This document shows, in pieces, positions 43,962 through 53,378 of a stretch of 64,000 bases of DNA. Origin of the DNA: Pseudomonas mandelii (GTDB lineage: Bacteria; Pseudomonadota; Gammaproteobacteria; Pseudomonadales; Pseudomonadaceae); contig NZ_JAMYDU010000015.1 of assembly GCF_024138395.1 (NCBI RefSeq), forward strand, positions 62,001 to 126,000, written 5' to 3'. Positions within the stretch are counted from its first letter, which is position 1. Each line of letters opens with the position of its first letter. Below the pieces are notes generated by a model. The model worked only from the letters and a program-made list of their open reading frames with translations, was not told the origin of the DNA and did no database searches. Position numbers and translations under genes: made by a program.

Positions 43962-45884
43962 TCACTTCATCGCCAAGGCAATGACTTCCACCAGATTGAG
44001 TTGGGTAAAAGGCTTGGACAGGCGCGGAAGTCTGGACGCGAAGCCTTCCAGGCGCTCGGCGTAACCGGTGGCGAGGATGATCGGCAGGTGCGGCCTCATG
44101 ACCCGAATAGCCTGCGCCAGTTGCGCACCACTCATCTTGGGCATGACCATGTCCGTAATGACCAGGTCAAACTCATGCTCGCTGTCCAACAACTCCAGTG
44201 CCAGCGCACCGGACGCGGCACTGATCACCCGATGGCCCAGGTCTTCAAGCAACAGGCTGGTACTGGTCAATACCAGGCTGTCGTCGTCCACGACCAATAC
44301 ACACAAACGTGGCACCCGCGACACGGCGGTATCCTCGGTAACGGGATCGATAGTCGAGCCGGCGATAGCGACGGGTAACCAGAGTTCGGCCGTAGTGCCG
44401 ACGTCCTTCTGGCTTTTCAGAATAAAGCGCCCACCCAGTTGCTCTGTAAACCCATGAACCATCGACAACCCGAGGCCCGTGCCTTTGCCGACGCCTTTGG
44501 TGGTAAAGAAGGGGTCCATTGCCGAGGCCAGGGTAACGTCATCCATGCCCTCCCCCGCATCCGTGACACTCAGGCAGACATAGCGGCCAGGCGAAAGGGA
44601 CAATTTCGATTGATCGTGGATTTCTTCTGTTTGGGCTCTGATGACAAGTTTCCCACCGTCGGGCATGGCATCGCGGGCATTGGTCGCCAGGTTCAATACC
44701 GCCAGTTCGAGCTGATTGACGTCGGCCACGACCGGTTCAAGTTCAGGCGAAAAGCGGGTTTCTATGATGACCGCAGGCCCCAGAGAACTGCGCAACAGCC
44801 CGGTAATCCCTTGTATCAGCGACGGTATCTCGACCGATTCGGTCTTGAGCTCCTGACGCCTGGCAAACGCCAGCATGCGCTGAGTCAAGGAAACGCCGCG
44901 CAAGGCGCCTTGCGTAGCATTGTCGAGCAAGCGGGTAATTCTTGGATCGTCCGCCGCACGTTTGCGAACGACTTCCAGATTGCCCAGGATAACCGTCAGC
45001 AGATTATTGAAGTCGTGGGCAATCCCCCCGCTGAGTTGGCCGATGGCCTGCATTTTCTGCGCCTGAAACAACGCTTCGCGGGTTTGCTCGAGCGCTTGCT
45101 GGGCTTGTGTGACCTCGGTGATGTCCCGAGTAATCTTGGCAAATCCCAGCAACGTACCCGTTTCGCCCCAAATCGGGTCGACCACGACATGCGCGAAAAA
45201 CCGCGTCCCGTCCTTTCGCTGGCGCCAGGCCTTGTTTTCGAATCGCCCCTCGCGTGTAGCAATCTCCAGCGCCCGTTGCGGTTCACCGGCTTCACGGTCT
45301 TCAGGGGTGTAAAACATCGAGAAATGTTGGCCGATGACTTCTTCGGGCCGGTAGCCCTTGATTCGCTGAGCCCCCAGATTCCAGTTGGTCAGGCGTCCAT
45401 CCGGGGCGAGCATGTAGATGGCATAGTCACTGACGCTTTGCACCAGCAACCGGAACTGCTGCTCGCTTTGCTTGAGGGTTTCTTCGGCCATTTTGCGGTC
45501 GGTCAAATCCCGGGTGATCTTGGCAAAACCCAACAACTTGCCCGACGGATCGAGAATGGGATCGATGACGACATGGGACCAGAAAAGCGTGCCATCCTTG
45601 CGAACCCGCCAGCCTTCGCCCTCGAAACGCCCTTCGTTAATGGCGGTATCAAGAGCGCGCTGGGGCAGACCGGTTTTGCGATCCTCCTCGGTATAGAAAC
45701 GCGAGAAGTGCTGACCGAGAATCTCCGCCTCTTCATATCCCTTGAAGCGTTTGGCACCGGAATTCCAACTGGTGATAATGCCATCGGGGTCAATCATGTA
45801 GATTGCGTAGTCGATCACAGCATCGATCAGCAGACGAAAGCGCATCTCCTCGATGGCGTTGGTCCTGGTCCGGTCATCGCTCAT
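43962..45884 (-). CDS. hybrid sensor histidine kinase, PAS-PAS-HisKA-HATPase-REC
   Basis: A 640-aa cytosolic sensor kinase. Two PAS domains (about 12-125 and 145-260) share the YAIYM-DPDG/APDG..SWN/NWN and GQHFSxFYTxEDR blocks and are internal duplicates. The H-box is in GGIAHDFNNLLTVILGN (about 290), the ATPase domain has N-box and G-boxes (LATNARDAMP; GTGLGLSMVHGF), and the receiver at about 525-640 has VVDDDS, phospho-acceptor Asp in ITDMVMPKMSG and Lys in LSKPF. No transmembrane helix. Second PAS looks of the FixL-like type; ligand unknown. No partner response regulator is adjacent. Confidence 0.93.
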   Translation of the reverse strand: MSDDRTRTNAIEEMRFRLLIDAVIDYAIYMIDPDGIITSWNSGAKRFKGYEEAEILGQHFSRFYTEEDRKTGLPQRALDTAINEGRFEGEGWRVRKDGTLFWSHVVIDPILDPSGKLLGFAKITRDLTDRKMAEETLKQSEQQFRLLVQSVSDYAIYMLAPDGRLTNWNLGAQRIKGYRPEEVIGQHFSMFYTPEDREAGEPQRALEIATREGRFENKAWRQRKDGTRFFAHVVVDPIWGETGTLLGFAKITRDITEVTQAQQALEQTREALFQAQKMQAIGQLSGGIAHDFNNLLTVILGNLEVVRKRAADDPRITRLLDNATQGALRGVSLTQRMLAFARRQELKTESVEIPSLIQGITGLLRSSLGPAVIIETRFSPELEPVVADVNQLELAVLNLATNARDAMPDGGKLVIRAQTEEIHDQSKLSLSPGRYVCLSVTDAGEGMDDVTLASAMDPFFTTKGVGKGTGLGLSMVHGFTEQLGGRFILKSQKDVGTTAELWLPVAIAGSTIDPVTEDTAVSRVPRLCVLVVDDDSLVLTSTSLLLEDLGHRVISAASGALALELLDSEHEFDLVITDMVMPKMSGAQLAQAIRVMRPHLPIILATGYAERLEGFASRLPRLSKPFTQLNLVEVIALAMK

Positions 45885-45985
45885 GGCTCCCTTCCCTTAG
45901 TGTTGTTCTTCTGGAGTATGCGACAAACCGCACGCTTGGAAATTCAAAAAACCAATACGTTGGTGTGTCGCAGTGACTCGACGGA

Positions 45986-46906
45986 TTATCGGTACACGTA
46001 TTTGACGATGTAGGCGTACAGATCGTTGTAGACAAAGTCAGGGACATGTTTAGCGTAGGTTTGGGTTTTGAGCAGTGCCAGGTGACATTCTTTTATCATT
46101 TCGTCGCGATCACTCATGGTGTAGATGTGATTGTCGATGATCGTCCCATAAGCGCTGTACGTATAAGGCGCGTTTGTTCCTGTGATGGTCAAGGCCCCGT
46201 CGGTGGCTTTGGTATAAGTGCTTTGAGCGCGCAAGGTTCGTTCCTTCAACGCTCCGAACCCTCGCTCGTACAAGGTGATTTGCGAGCCGCTGACCGCTTT
46301 GGCGGCCGTTTCGAAGGCAAGGATGATCGCTTGCGCGTTACTCATGCTGGCATTCAGCATCGACACCGTGACGAACCGTTCCATTTCCGTCTTTTCCAGG
46401 CTGTTCAGCGCTCTTTTGATGCTCGATGTATGAGCAAACTCTTGATTGCAGCCAACGATATGAGTCTCGAACTGGTAGCCGGCTGTCGTTGCCGTCGGTG
46501 GAAAGGCGGCGAAATCGATATTGTCGAAGGCACATTCCATGATGATGTTGTATTTACACTTGAATGCCTCTTCGAAGATCTTCGCGCAGACCTCCCGGAC
46601 AAAGGCTTCCGTATGCTCATAAGCGTGTAGAACACCGAGATTGATCATCTCGGCGTATTGAGGGTGTTTTTTTCGATAGTCGGGCAAATACAGACGAACA
46701 TAGTTGTCGTAGCGTTTGGAGGGCAGAAGGGTTTTTTCCAGCAGATACGTTTTACCTGACCCTTGCAGCCCGGCAACAATTAGCATTTTCGGGATTGCCT
46801 CGGCGGTGATGCCGGTGAATAGCGTCGCGGTGATTTCAGTGAATGCTGCAGTGACCTGCTCTGGGGTGTAAGTGTATTTCGGGGCTACATTCGGGGCTGC
46901 TGACAT
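45986..46906 (-). CDS. zeta-toxin-like P-loop kinase, no antitoxin nearby
   Basis: A 306-aa P-loop NTPase of the zeta-toxin type. Walker A is AGLQGSGKTYLLE (about 43-55). The following LPDYRKKHPQY resembles the zeta substrate-binding segment, and NIIMECAFDN matches the beta-strand carrying the acidic residue. Zeta toxins phosphorylate UDP-N-acetylglucosamine; whether this relative is toxic is unknown. No epsilon-type antitoxin or other short ORF is visible on either side. Bases 46021-46140 contain only 44% G+C, well below neighbouring genes, which suggests recent transfer. The C-terminal half (about 210-306) is not typical of zeta and may be another domain. Confidence 0.6.
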   Translation of the reverse strand: MSAAPNVAPKYTYTPEQVTAAFTEITATLFTGITAEAIPKMLIVAGLQGSGKTYLLEKTLLPSKRYDNYVRLYLPDYRKKHPQYAEMINLGVLHAYEHTEAFVREVCAKIFEEAFKCKYNIIMECAFDNIDFAAFPPTATTAGYQFETHIVGCNQEFAHTSSIKRALNSLEKTEMERFVTVSMLNASMSNAQAIILAFETAAKAVSGSQITLYERGFGALKERTLRAQSTYTKATDGALTITGTNAPYTYSAYGTIIDNHIYTMSDRDEMIKECHLALLKTQTYAKHVPDFVYNDLYAYIVKYVYR

Positions 46907-47033
46907 ACCTTGATTTCCTTATCAAAGATTCGCTTGAAAGTGATTGTTGCCCTTTGAATAAAGCGCTGTTTCGTTGTTTGTTCAAATGAGCGTGTCTTTC
47001 AAGATATGTCGCTGTTTTATAACGTAATAATTC

Positions 47034-49313
47034 CTACAAAGCAGAAGGAAAATGCGCTGGCTCAACAGACCACCAACGCGGCAGCAATTGCTTGACCTTG
47101 CTCTCGCCAAACCGGTCATCGATCAGCATCACTACCCCTTGATCCTGCTGAGTGCGGATCACCCGCCCCGCTGCTTGCACGACTTTCTGTACGCCAGGAA
47201 ACAGGTAGGTGTAGTCATACCCGGCACCGAAAATCGCCGCCATGCGCTGTTTCATCTGTTCGTTGACCGGATTCAGTTGCGCCAACCCCAGGGTAGCAAT
47301 GAATGCACCAATCAACCGCGCGCCGGGCAGATCGATGCCTTCGCCGAACGCTCCACCCAGTACCGCAAACCCTACGCCCTGACTATGGACGGTAAATTGA
47401 TCGAGAAACGCCTGACGCGGCCCTTCCCCCATTCCCCGAGACTGCGACCACAACGTGATGTGCGGATGCCGCTCGGCGAGTAACTGCGCCACTTGCTGCA
47501 AATAGTCGAAGCTGCTGAAAAATGCCAGATAATTACCGGGGCGCTGGGTGAACTGTTTGGCGATCAGCTCGACGATGGGCTCAAGCGACGCCTGACGATG
47601 GACGTAGCGGGTCGAAATCTGGCTGACGATATGCACTTGCAGTTGTTCGGCGCTGAATGGCGACTCCACATCAATCCATACCGTGTTTGCCGGTGTTCCC
47701 AGCAAGTCGGCGTAGTAGTGCCGAGGGCTCAGCGTGGCGGAAAAGAGCACAGAGCTACGCGCAGCAGTCAGGCGTGGGCGAATGAAAGCGGCGGGCACCA
47801 CGTTGCGCAGGCACAGTTGCGACAGGTTGCGCTTGCGCTCGAGGTCGCGTTTGCTGATGTCGAACAGGAAGTGCTCATCGAACAGTTCAGCCACGCGGCC
47901 GAATTGCAGCATGTCGAAGTAAAAATTCCGCAAGCCGCTGTCCAGGCCCTGAGGGTAATCGTTCAGGTAGTCGCCGATGCTCGCGAAGCACAAGGACAGC
48001 GCCTGAAGCAGTTTTTCCGGGGCTTTGTCGTAGGCCTGATAGGGGCTCAGTTGCTGATCATGCAGGGCGTTCCATTCGCGATTGACCCGTTGCAAGGATT
48101 TCTTCAGCGGTTCAGGCGCGGTTTTTCGCACGCTGTTCAATGTCGCCTGGTCGAGGCTGGCGCTGTACATCTGCCGGCCACGCTCCACCAGGTTGTGAGC
48201 CTCGTCCACCAGTACCGCGACTTTCCAGTTATTGGCCTGGGCCAGCCCGAACAGCAATGCGCTGAAGTCGAAATAGTAGTTGTAGTCGGCGACGACCACG
48301 TCCGACCAGCGGGCCATTTCCTGGCTGAGGTAGTAGGGACAAATCTCATGCTGCAGGGCAACCTCGCGCAAGGCACTCTGGTTCAGCAGGCTCAGTTGGC
48401 TGGCCGCCTGACGCGCGGCCGGCAACCGATCATAAAAACCCTGGGCCAACGGGCAGGACTCGCCATGACAGGCCTTGTCCGGGTGCTCGCAAGCCTTGTC
48501 CCGGGCGATCATCTCGAGCACTCGCAATGGCGGAGCATCGGCGCTGTCGAGGATGACCTGAGCGGCGTCCAGCGCCAATTTGCGCCCCGGGGTTTTCGCC
48601 GTGAGGAAAAACACCTTGTCCAGTTGCTGCGGCGCCAGGGCCTTGAGCATCGGGAACAACGTGCCAACGGTCTTGCCAATACCGGTCGGCGCCTGGGCCA
48701 TCAGGCAGCGACCGGTGCTGACAGCCTTGAACACCGATTCGGCCAGATGCCGTTGCCCGGGACGAAAATCGGCATGGGGAAATGCCAGCTGTTGCGCCGC
48801 CAGATTGCGTCCTTCGCGATGGGCCATTTCCTGCTCGGCCCAGTGCAGGAACAACCCGCAATGGTGTTCGAAAAACAGCTGTAATTCGGCGGCGCTGAAG
48901 GCTTCGACCAGACAGGTTTCCTTTTCGCTGACGATGTCGAAGTACACCAGCGCCAGATTGATCTGCTCCAACTGCAGTTTCTGGCACATCAACCCACCGT
49001 AGATCTTCGCCTGCGCCCAGTGCAGTTGCCGGTGGTTGGCCGGTTGTTTGCTCAGGTCGCCACGGTAGGTTTTGACTTCTTCAAGGCAGTTTTGCGCCGG
49101 ATCGTAGCCGTCTGCCCGGCCCTTCACCGTCAAGGTTCGATACTGGCCCTCGAGCGCGACTTCATTCTGGTAACCCTCGCTGCGCCGTGATGCCACGGTG
49201 CGATGCCCGACGATGCCTTCCAGCGCGGTTGGCGAGGGGGTGAAACGCAGGTCGAGGTCGCCGACCTTGGCGGTGAATTCACACAGCGCCCGCACCGCAA
49301 TGCTGTAGCTCAC
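47034..49313 (-). CDS. nuclease-helicase fusion: PD-(D/E)XK plus XPD/DinG-type Fe-S helicase
   Basis: A 759-aa protein if begun at GTG 49313, whose GTGA overlaps the FAN1 stop; an ATG at 49331 is also in frame. Residues about 55-170 form a PD-(D/E)XK nuclease core (KGRADG with Asp68, then EEVK at 78-81). The superfamily 2 helicase follows: Walker A QAPTGIGKT (about 210), an XPD-type Fe-S cysteine cluster (C-x6-C-x4-C with a fourth Cys in HEICPYY), DEAHN at about 365, and C-terminal motifs (GGAFGEGIDLPG, QAAGRVIRTQQD). Repair of crosslinked or damaged DNA together with FAN1 is probable. Confidence 0.9.
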   Translation of the reverse strand: MSYSIAVRALCEFTAKVGDLDLRFTPSPTALEGIVGHRTVASRRSEGYQNEVALEGQYRTLTVKGRADGYDPAQNCLEEVKTYRGDLSKQPANHRQLHWAQAKIYGGLMCQKLQLEQINLALVYFDIVSEKETCLVEAFSAAELQLFFEHHCGLFLHWAEQEMAHREGRNLAAQQLAFPHADFRPGQRHLAESVFKAVSTGRCLMAQAPTGIGKTVGTLFPMLKALAPQQLDKVFFLTAKTPGRKLALDAAQVILDSADAPPLRVLEMIARDKACEHPDKACHGESCPLAQGFYDRLPAARQAASQLSLLNQSALREVALQHEICPYYLSQEMARWSDVVVADYNYYFDFSALLFGLAQANNWKVAVLVDEAHNLVERGRQMYSASLDQATLNSVRKTAPEPLKKSLQRVNREWNALHDQQLSPYQAYDKAPEKLLQALSLCFASIGDYLNDYPQGLDSGLRNFYFDMLQFGRVAELFDEHFLFDISKRDLERKRNLSQLCLRNVVPAAFIRPRLTAARSSVLFSATLSPRHYYADLLGTPANTVWIDVESPFSAEQLQVHIVSQISTRYVHRQASLEPIVELIAKQFTQRPGNYLAFFSSFDYLQQVAQLLAERHPHITLWSQSRGMGEGPRQAFLDQFTVHSQGVGFAVLGGAFGEGIDLPGARLIGAFIATLGLAQLNPVNEQMKQRMAAIFGAGYDYTYLFPGVQKVVQAAGRVIRTQQDQGVVMLIDDRFGESKVKQLLPRWWSVEPAHFPSAL

Positions 49314-50977
49314 GCGCCCTGCTCCGCCCATTGCACGTAGCAGACGGCGACCGGCATCTGGTGCTCGTGACAGAATTCCAGCCAGCGCAATTGATTGTCT
49401 TGCAGGCGATCACCGGGGCCTTTGACTTCGATCATCCGGTAGGTTTTGTCTTGCGGCCAGAACTGAATCAAGTCCGGCATGCCAGCGCGGTTGGCCTTGA
49501 TGTCGAGCAGCAGTCGATTGAACCAGTGTTTGAGGTGTTCGGCGGGCAGACAGTCGAGCGCCTGCTCCAGCAGTTCCTCGGTCAGCGCGTCCCAGAATAC
49601 GAACGGTGACTGCACGCCCCACTTGGCGCTGTAACGCTCGCGAACCGTGTGCACATAACGTCCGTCATCGAGTTCGGCGAGGCAGGTCTGGAACAAATCC
49701 GCGCGCCGCGCATGAAAATCTTCGTTGAGCAGGTCCACCGGCCCACGCTGGAACGGGTGAAAAAACGCCCCCGGCAAGGGCGCGAAGATCGCCGGCCAGC
49801 ACAGCAACCCGAACAGTGAATTGATCAAGCTGTTCTCGACGTAATGCACCGGCGCCGAATCGTCCGCCAGGTGCGCCTGAACACAAGACTCCACCGACAA
49901 CGCCGGATCGTGCCGGGGCAGCTGCAGGTCCAGGCGTTGCATGGCGCGAGGGGCTGGCCGCTTGATAGGCGGCCCACCCAACTTGCGCCGCAGTCTGGGC
50001 AGCACACGTAATAAATGCTGATGCTCGGCGGCGCTTTCCGGGGCTTGCTCGGCGTGGGCGGCCAGATCCATCGCCAGTTGGTATTCAGCGCAGCGCTCTA
50101 GCACGCGGATCAACCGCAGACGCGCGCCGGGGTAATCGCACTTGCGGTAGAGGCTTAGGGCAGTAGAAAAATCCGCGACGCGTTCGCAGTACTGACCGAT
50201 CTGGAACAGCAGTTTGCCCCGACGTTTTTGCAGCCAGGGATTGTCGAGCTGCAGCCCGTTGATCTGCTCGACAATTGCCGCCACATCTTCACCGCCCTCG
50301 AAACGCTGCTGGCAGAAGTGCAGAAACAGGCAGGCATCGACGTCCTCGCGACTGCGCAACCCTCGGGACTCGGCGCAGAACTCGACTTTCTCGTAGGTAA
50401 AGATGCCGAGGTCGGCCAGCACGAATTCCGACCAGTCCTGGTAAAGGTTGCCGAAGAACATCAGCCGCAGCCGGTCGCACAGGCCCATGACGGTCAGGCT
50501 GAACAATCGGTCATTCAGCGGCGGACACCACTGGGCAAAACTTTGCGCTTCGGGAAACTGCTCGCTCAGGGGCGGCAGCCAATCGGTCTTCTTGCCTTTC
50601 GGCTGATCGATGACACTGCCAAAGCACTGGAGAATCTCGGCCTTGAGCAATACCTCGAACAAGTCCTCGATGTGCAACGGCGACTGATCATCGACCCAGC
50701 CCGATGCCAGCAGCGGCGCCGCAGCGTTGTCGATGTCGCCAATCTCGTCGTAATTCAGTTTACCCGCCCTGAAATGCACGCCCTTGCGCATCACCAGCCT
50801 GACCAGCAGCGCTTGGGACTCGCGGGGCAGTCGATTGAAGTCGCGGATGAAATCCTGTTCCTCGACGCTCAATACATCGGCATAACGATGTTCAAGCCAA
50901 TCAAGCACTTGCATGAAGTTGTTCAAGTAATAGAACGGGTCATCGAGAGGATCTACAATCACGGGCAAAAGGGCCAT
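49310..50977 (-). CDS. FAN1-type VRR-NUC nuclease
   Basis: A 555-aa bacterial FAN1 homologue, a structure-specific nuclease for interstrand crosslink repair. The C-terminal VRR-NUC domain (about 440-550) shows GMPDLIQFW, RMIEVKGPGDRLQDNQLRW and the Asp/Glu-x-Lys metal site. The N-terminal SAP-like and TPR-like helical regions match bacterial FAN1 (FAxWCPPLNDRLFSLTVMGL, LQSRSLSLYRKCDYPGARLRLIRVLERCAEYQLAMDLA-like). It is upstream of and overlaps the nuclease-helicase gene by 4 bp, as in P. aeruginosa. Confidence 0.92.
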   Translation of the reverse strand: MALLPVIVDPLDDPFYYLNNFMQVLDWLEHRYADVLSVEEQDFIRDFNRLPRESQALLVRLVMRKGVHFRAGKLNYDEIGDIDNAAAPLLASGWVDDQSPLHIEDLFEVLLKAEILQCFGSVIDQPKGKKTDWLPPLSEQFPEAQSFAQWCPPLNDRLFSLTVMGLCDRLRLMFFGNLYQDWSEFVLADLGIFTYEKVEFCAESRGLRSREDVDACLFLHFCQQRFEGGEDVAAIVEQINGLQLDNPWLQKRRGKLLFQIGQYCERVADFSTALSLYRKCDYPGARLRLIRVLERCAEYQLAMDLAAHAEQAPESAAEHQHLLRVLPRLRRKLGGPPIKRPAPRAMQRLDLQLPRHDPALSVESCVQAHLADDSAPVHYVENSLINSLFGLLCWPAIFAPLPGAFFHPFQRGPVDLLNEDFHARRADLFQTCLAELDDGRYVHTVRERYSAKWGVQSPFVFWDALTEELLEQALDCLPAEHLKHWFNRLLLDIKANRAGMPDLIQFWPQDKTYRMIEVKGPGDRLQDNQLRWLEFCHEHQMPVAVCYVQWAEQGA

Positions 50978-51186
50978 GGCAAACGAGTACTGGTTATGCG
51001 TACAGATACCAGTTATGCCCTACTCGGTGCAAATGGAAAAGGATCAGTGGCGACGCTATTCGGCAATTTTCGGGTGGCCATCGAACTTTCTGCCATTCCA
51101 TCGCACCAACGGCGTTAGAGGCACAGTGACGATCGATCTCGAGCGAGGCGTTCGCGCTGTTTTTTTTGAGTGATGGAGAGGTGTGT

Positions 51187-51411
51187 ATGAATATCAAGAC
51201 GCTGGGTTTGCCCCTGGCAGTAGCGGCCTTTATGGCCCTGGCCGGTTGCTCGACGCCAACGGTTGTGACCCTGCAGAACGGCACCCAGTATTTGACCAAG
51301 GACATGCCGAACACCAAGACCGAGGATGGCTTCTACGAATTTGAAGATATTTCCGGGGCGAAGGTGAAAGTCCGGGCCGATGAAGTGGCCACGGTTCGCA
51401 AGGAAGACTGA
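51187..51411 (+). CDS. YgdI/YgdR-like small lipoprotein
   Basis: A 74-aa lipoprotein: signal 1-21 with lipobox ALAGC, then a single DUF903/YgdI-type SH3-like domain (VVTLQNGTQYLTKDMPNTKTEDGFYEFEDI). GGAGAGG lies seven bases before the ATG; a TTG start at 51166 is less likely. Function unknown. Followed by a terminator hairpin. Confidence 0.85.
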   Translation: MNIKTLGLPLAVAAFMALAGCSTPTVVTLQNGTQYLTKDMPNTKTEDGFYEFEDISGAKVKVRADEVATVRKED

Positions 51412-51421
51412 TCCCCTGGTT

Positions 51422-51445
51422 GCCCGCGTTGTTGTCAACGCGGGC
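51422..51445. terminator. bidirectional hairpin terminator
   Basis: GCCCGCGTTG (51422-51431) pairs perfectly with CAACGCGGGC (51436-51445) between convergent genes ending at 51411 and 51453; T content after the stem is weak. Confidence 0.65.
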
Positions 51446-51452
51446 AGTCCAA

Positions 51453-52667
51453 TCAGAGGTATTTAAGAATCGCGATGTCGCGACGGCGCTGTTTGAGATT
51501 GGCGAACCAGCGCGTCGGGAAGAACAACAACACCCCGAGGATCACGCTCCATAGCCAGACCATGGGCAGGCTATCGAAGCCATAATAAGTGCCCTGATTG
51601 GTGCCCCAAATCGCGACGGCCACCAAGTACATCGCCTTGAGCACGTACAGGTGCAGCAAATAGAAAAACATCGGCGCACCGCCGTAGATCGCCAAGGTCG
51701 CGGTGGACCAGCGATCCTGGGCTTTCTCGAACAACGCCAGAAGAATCAACCCCAGACCCAGCGTCGGCATCAGGAACATCAGCGACGGTGGGTACTTCTT
51801 CGCACTCATGAAACTCATGAACGTGCGCAGCGACTCACCGGTTTGCACCCAAGGCTTCTCGCCATAAACATTCAAGTAGCGGATGAACACGAAGGCCACC
51901 AGCAGGCCGCAGCCGACTTTCAGCAACCGCGAAATCCGCTCCGCCGATGCCATGTCCTTGCCGAACCATGGCCCGATGGCCCAGCCCAGCAGAATCACCC
52001 CGATCCACGGCAACACCGGATACGTGGTGCGGGCCCGAGTGAACTCGGTGAGGTCGATGAACACGCGCTGATGCAGGATTGACCACGGCACGAAGAACGG
52101 CGACTCCGGCCCTGCGGTCACACCGTCGAGCAGGTTGTGCCCGGCGACAATCGCTACCCCGAGCACTATTAACCAACCGCGCTTGAAGTGCAGCAACCCG
52201 GCGAGCACGATCATGCAGATTCCGATGCACCAGATCACTTGCAACCACAACGTCTTGGGCGGGAACTCGGCGTTCCAGGCGAAGCACACGAACGTAAGCT
52301 CCAGGAACACCAGGAACAGCCCGCGCTTGAGCAGGAACACCGACGTCTCGTTGGCCGTATGTTTCTGGCTGTAGAGCCAGGCCGACAAACCGGTGAGGAA
52401 GATGAACACCGGGGCGCAGATTGTGCTCAGCAGTCGGGTGAAGAACAGGTCCGGGGTCACGCTCAAGGCATCGATCGGGTCGGTCACCTGGCGGTGCAGC
52501 AAAAAGGTTTCCCGCACATGGTCGACGAGCATGCAGAGCATGACGAAGCCGCGCAGGGCATCGATGGCGAGCATTCGGGTGTTGGTTTTTACAGCGCTGG
52601 AGGCAAGCGCAGAAGAAACACTTCCCGCCTGCCCTGCCACGCTTGTGGATAGGGTCATATCAGTCAC
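51453..52667 (-). CDS. DUF1624 / HGSNAT-like membrane acyltransferase
   Basis: A 404-aa membrane protein with about ten helices. The conserved N-terminal motif RMLAIDALRGFVMLCMLVDHVRETFL (about 31-56), then APVFIFLTGLSAWLYSQK (85-102), and later YPVLPWIGVILLGWAIGPWFG identify the heparan-alpha-glucosaminide N-acetyltransferase-like DUF1624 family. Such proteins acylate sugars or lipid-linked glycans; the substrate here is unknown. Monocistronic. Confidence 0.88.
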   Translation of the reverse strand: MTDMTLSTSVAGQAGSVSSALASSAVKTNTRMLAIDALRGFVMLCMLVDHVRETFLLHRQVTDPIDALSVTPDLFFTRLLSTICAPVFIFLTGLSAWLYSQKHTANETSVFLLKRGLFLVFLELTFVCFAWNAEFPPKTLWLQVIWCIGICMIVLAGLLHFKRGWLIVLGVAIVAGHNLLDGVTAGPESPFFVPWSILHQRVFIDLTEFTRARTTYPVLPWIGVILLGWAIGPWFGKDMASAERISRLLKVGCGLLVAFVFIRYLNVYGEKPWVQTGESLRTFMSFMSAKKYPPSLMFLMPTLGLGLILLALFEKAQDRWSTATLAIYGGAPMFFYLLHLYVLKAMYLVAVAIWGTNQGTYYGFDSLPMVWLWSVILGVLLFFPTRWFANLKQRRRDIAILKYL

Positions 52668-52732
52668 TCATGTCGTGGTCAGTGGGCTCAGCCCTGTTGC
52701 TTCAGCCTGGCAACGCCTGTTGCGATCATTGC

Positions 52733-53107
52733 TCAGTGAATCCCTGGAATACTGTTATCGCAGGAAATGGACTGCCCTCCATGCCGGATCAGTCGTTCCT
52801 GCATCCGCCGGCAACGTTCCAGTTCCTGCTGCATCGAACGATCGATGCTGATATTGCCGGTCTTCTCCGGTTGTTTACCGTCGCCCAGGCGCACTGTCAC
52901 CCAGGGCTGTTCCGGCTGGATTTGAAAGCGACTTTTTTCTTCGATGGGTTTCGCAGGTTTGGCGGTTTCGATCGCGACCGGTTTCGGCAGTTGATCCGAG
53001 GTGACCCCATAACGGGTCAGAATCGAGCTTTGAGGCAGTTCTGCGGCGGCGGTTGCCGATAACAAGGCCAGCGCCAGACCGAAGGTGTTCCTCTTGCTGT
53101 TACTCAC
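52733..53107 (-). CDS. hypothetical secreted protein
   Basis: A 124-aa protein, start GTG at 53107 chosen for its GGAGA and because it yields a clean signal peptide (RNTFGLALALLSATAAAEL). The mature part has SSILTRYGVTSDQLPKP, PWVTVRLGDGKQPEKTGNI and two Cys (ELERCRRMQERL, SISCDNS). Family not recognised. Monocistronic. Confidence 0.7.
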   Translation of the reverse strand: MSNSKRNTFGLALALLSATAAAELPQSSILTRYGVTSDQLPKPVAIETAKPAKPIEEKSRFQIQPEQPWVTVRLGDGKQPEKTGNISIDRSMQQELERCRRMQERLIRHGGQSISCDNSIPGIH

Positions 53108-53260
53108 GTTGCTAAATCTCCTGTACTCAATGGCGGCCTGCAGCGCCAGCGTTATAGTATAACGCATATGTGGGCTGATGGTTTAGTGCCAGTTCCTGTT
53201 GGTGCAGGTATTGGAGTCCGGGAGTGACCGGTGAGTCACCGATCTACCGCGTTATCGTTC

Positions 53261-53354
53261 ATCGCGGGCAAGCCAGCTCCCACAGGGATTTGATGCGGAC
53301 ACAGCTTTTGTGAACATCACCAACTACTGTGGGAGCGGGCTTGCCCGCGATAGG
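53261..53354. repeat. REP pair downstream of pueA
   Basis: ATCGCGGGCAAGCCAGCTCCCACAG (53261-53285) and CTGTGGGAGCGGGCTTGCCC... (53327-53354) form an imperfect REPIN just past the lipase operon end (53379), where it may act as a 3' stabiliser. Confidence 0.7.
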
Positions 53355-53378
53355 GCCCTGACAGGCGCCCCGCTAAAC

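Noticed and set aside
44439..46013. 524-aa plus-strand open frame opposite the hybrid kinase
   Set aside because: Antisense to a gene with complete PAS, HisKA and REC motifs; composition is that of a shadow frame.
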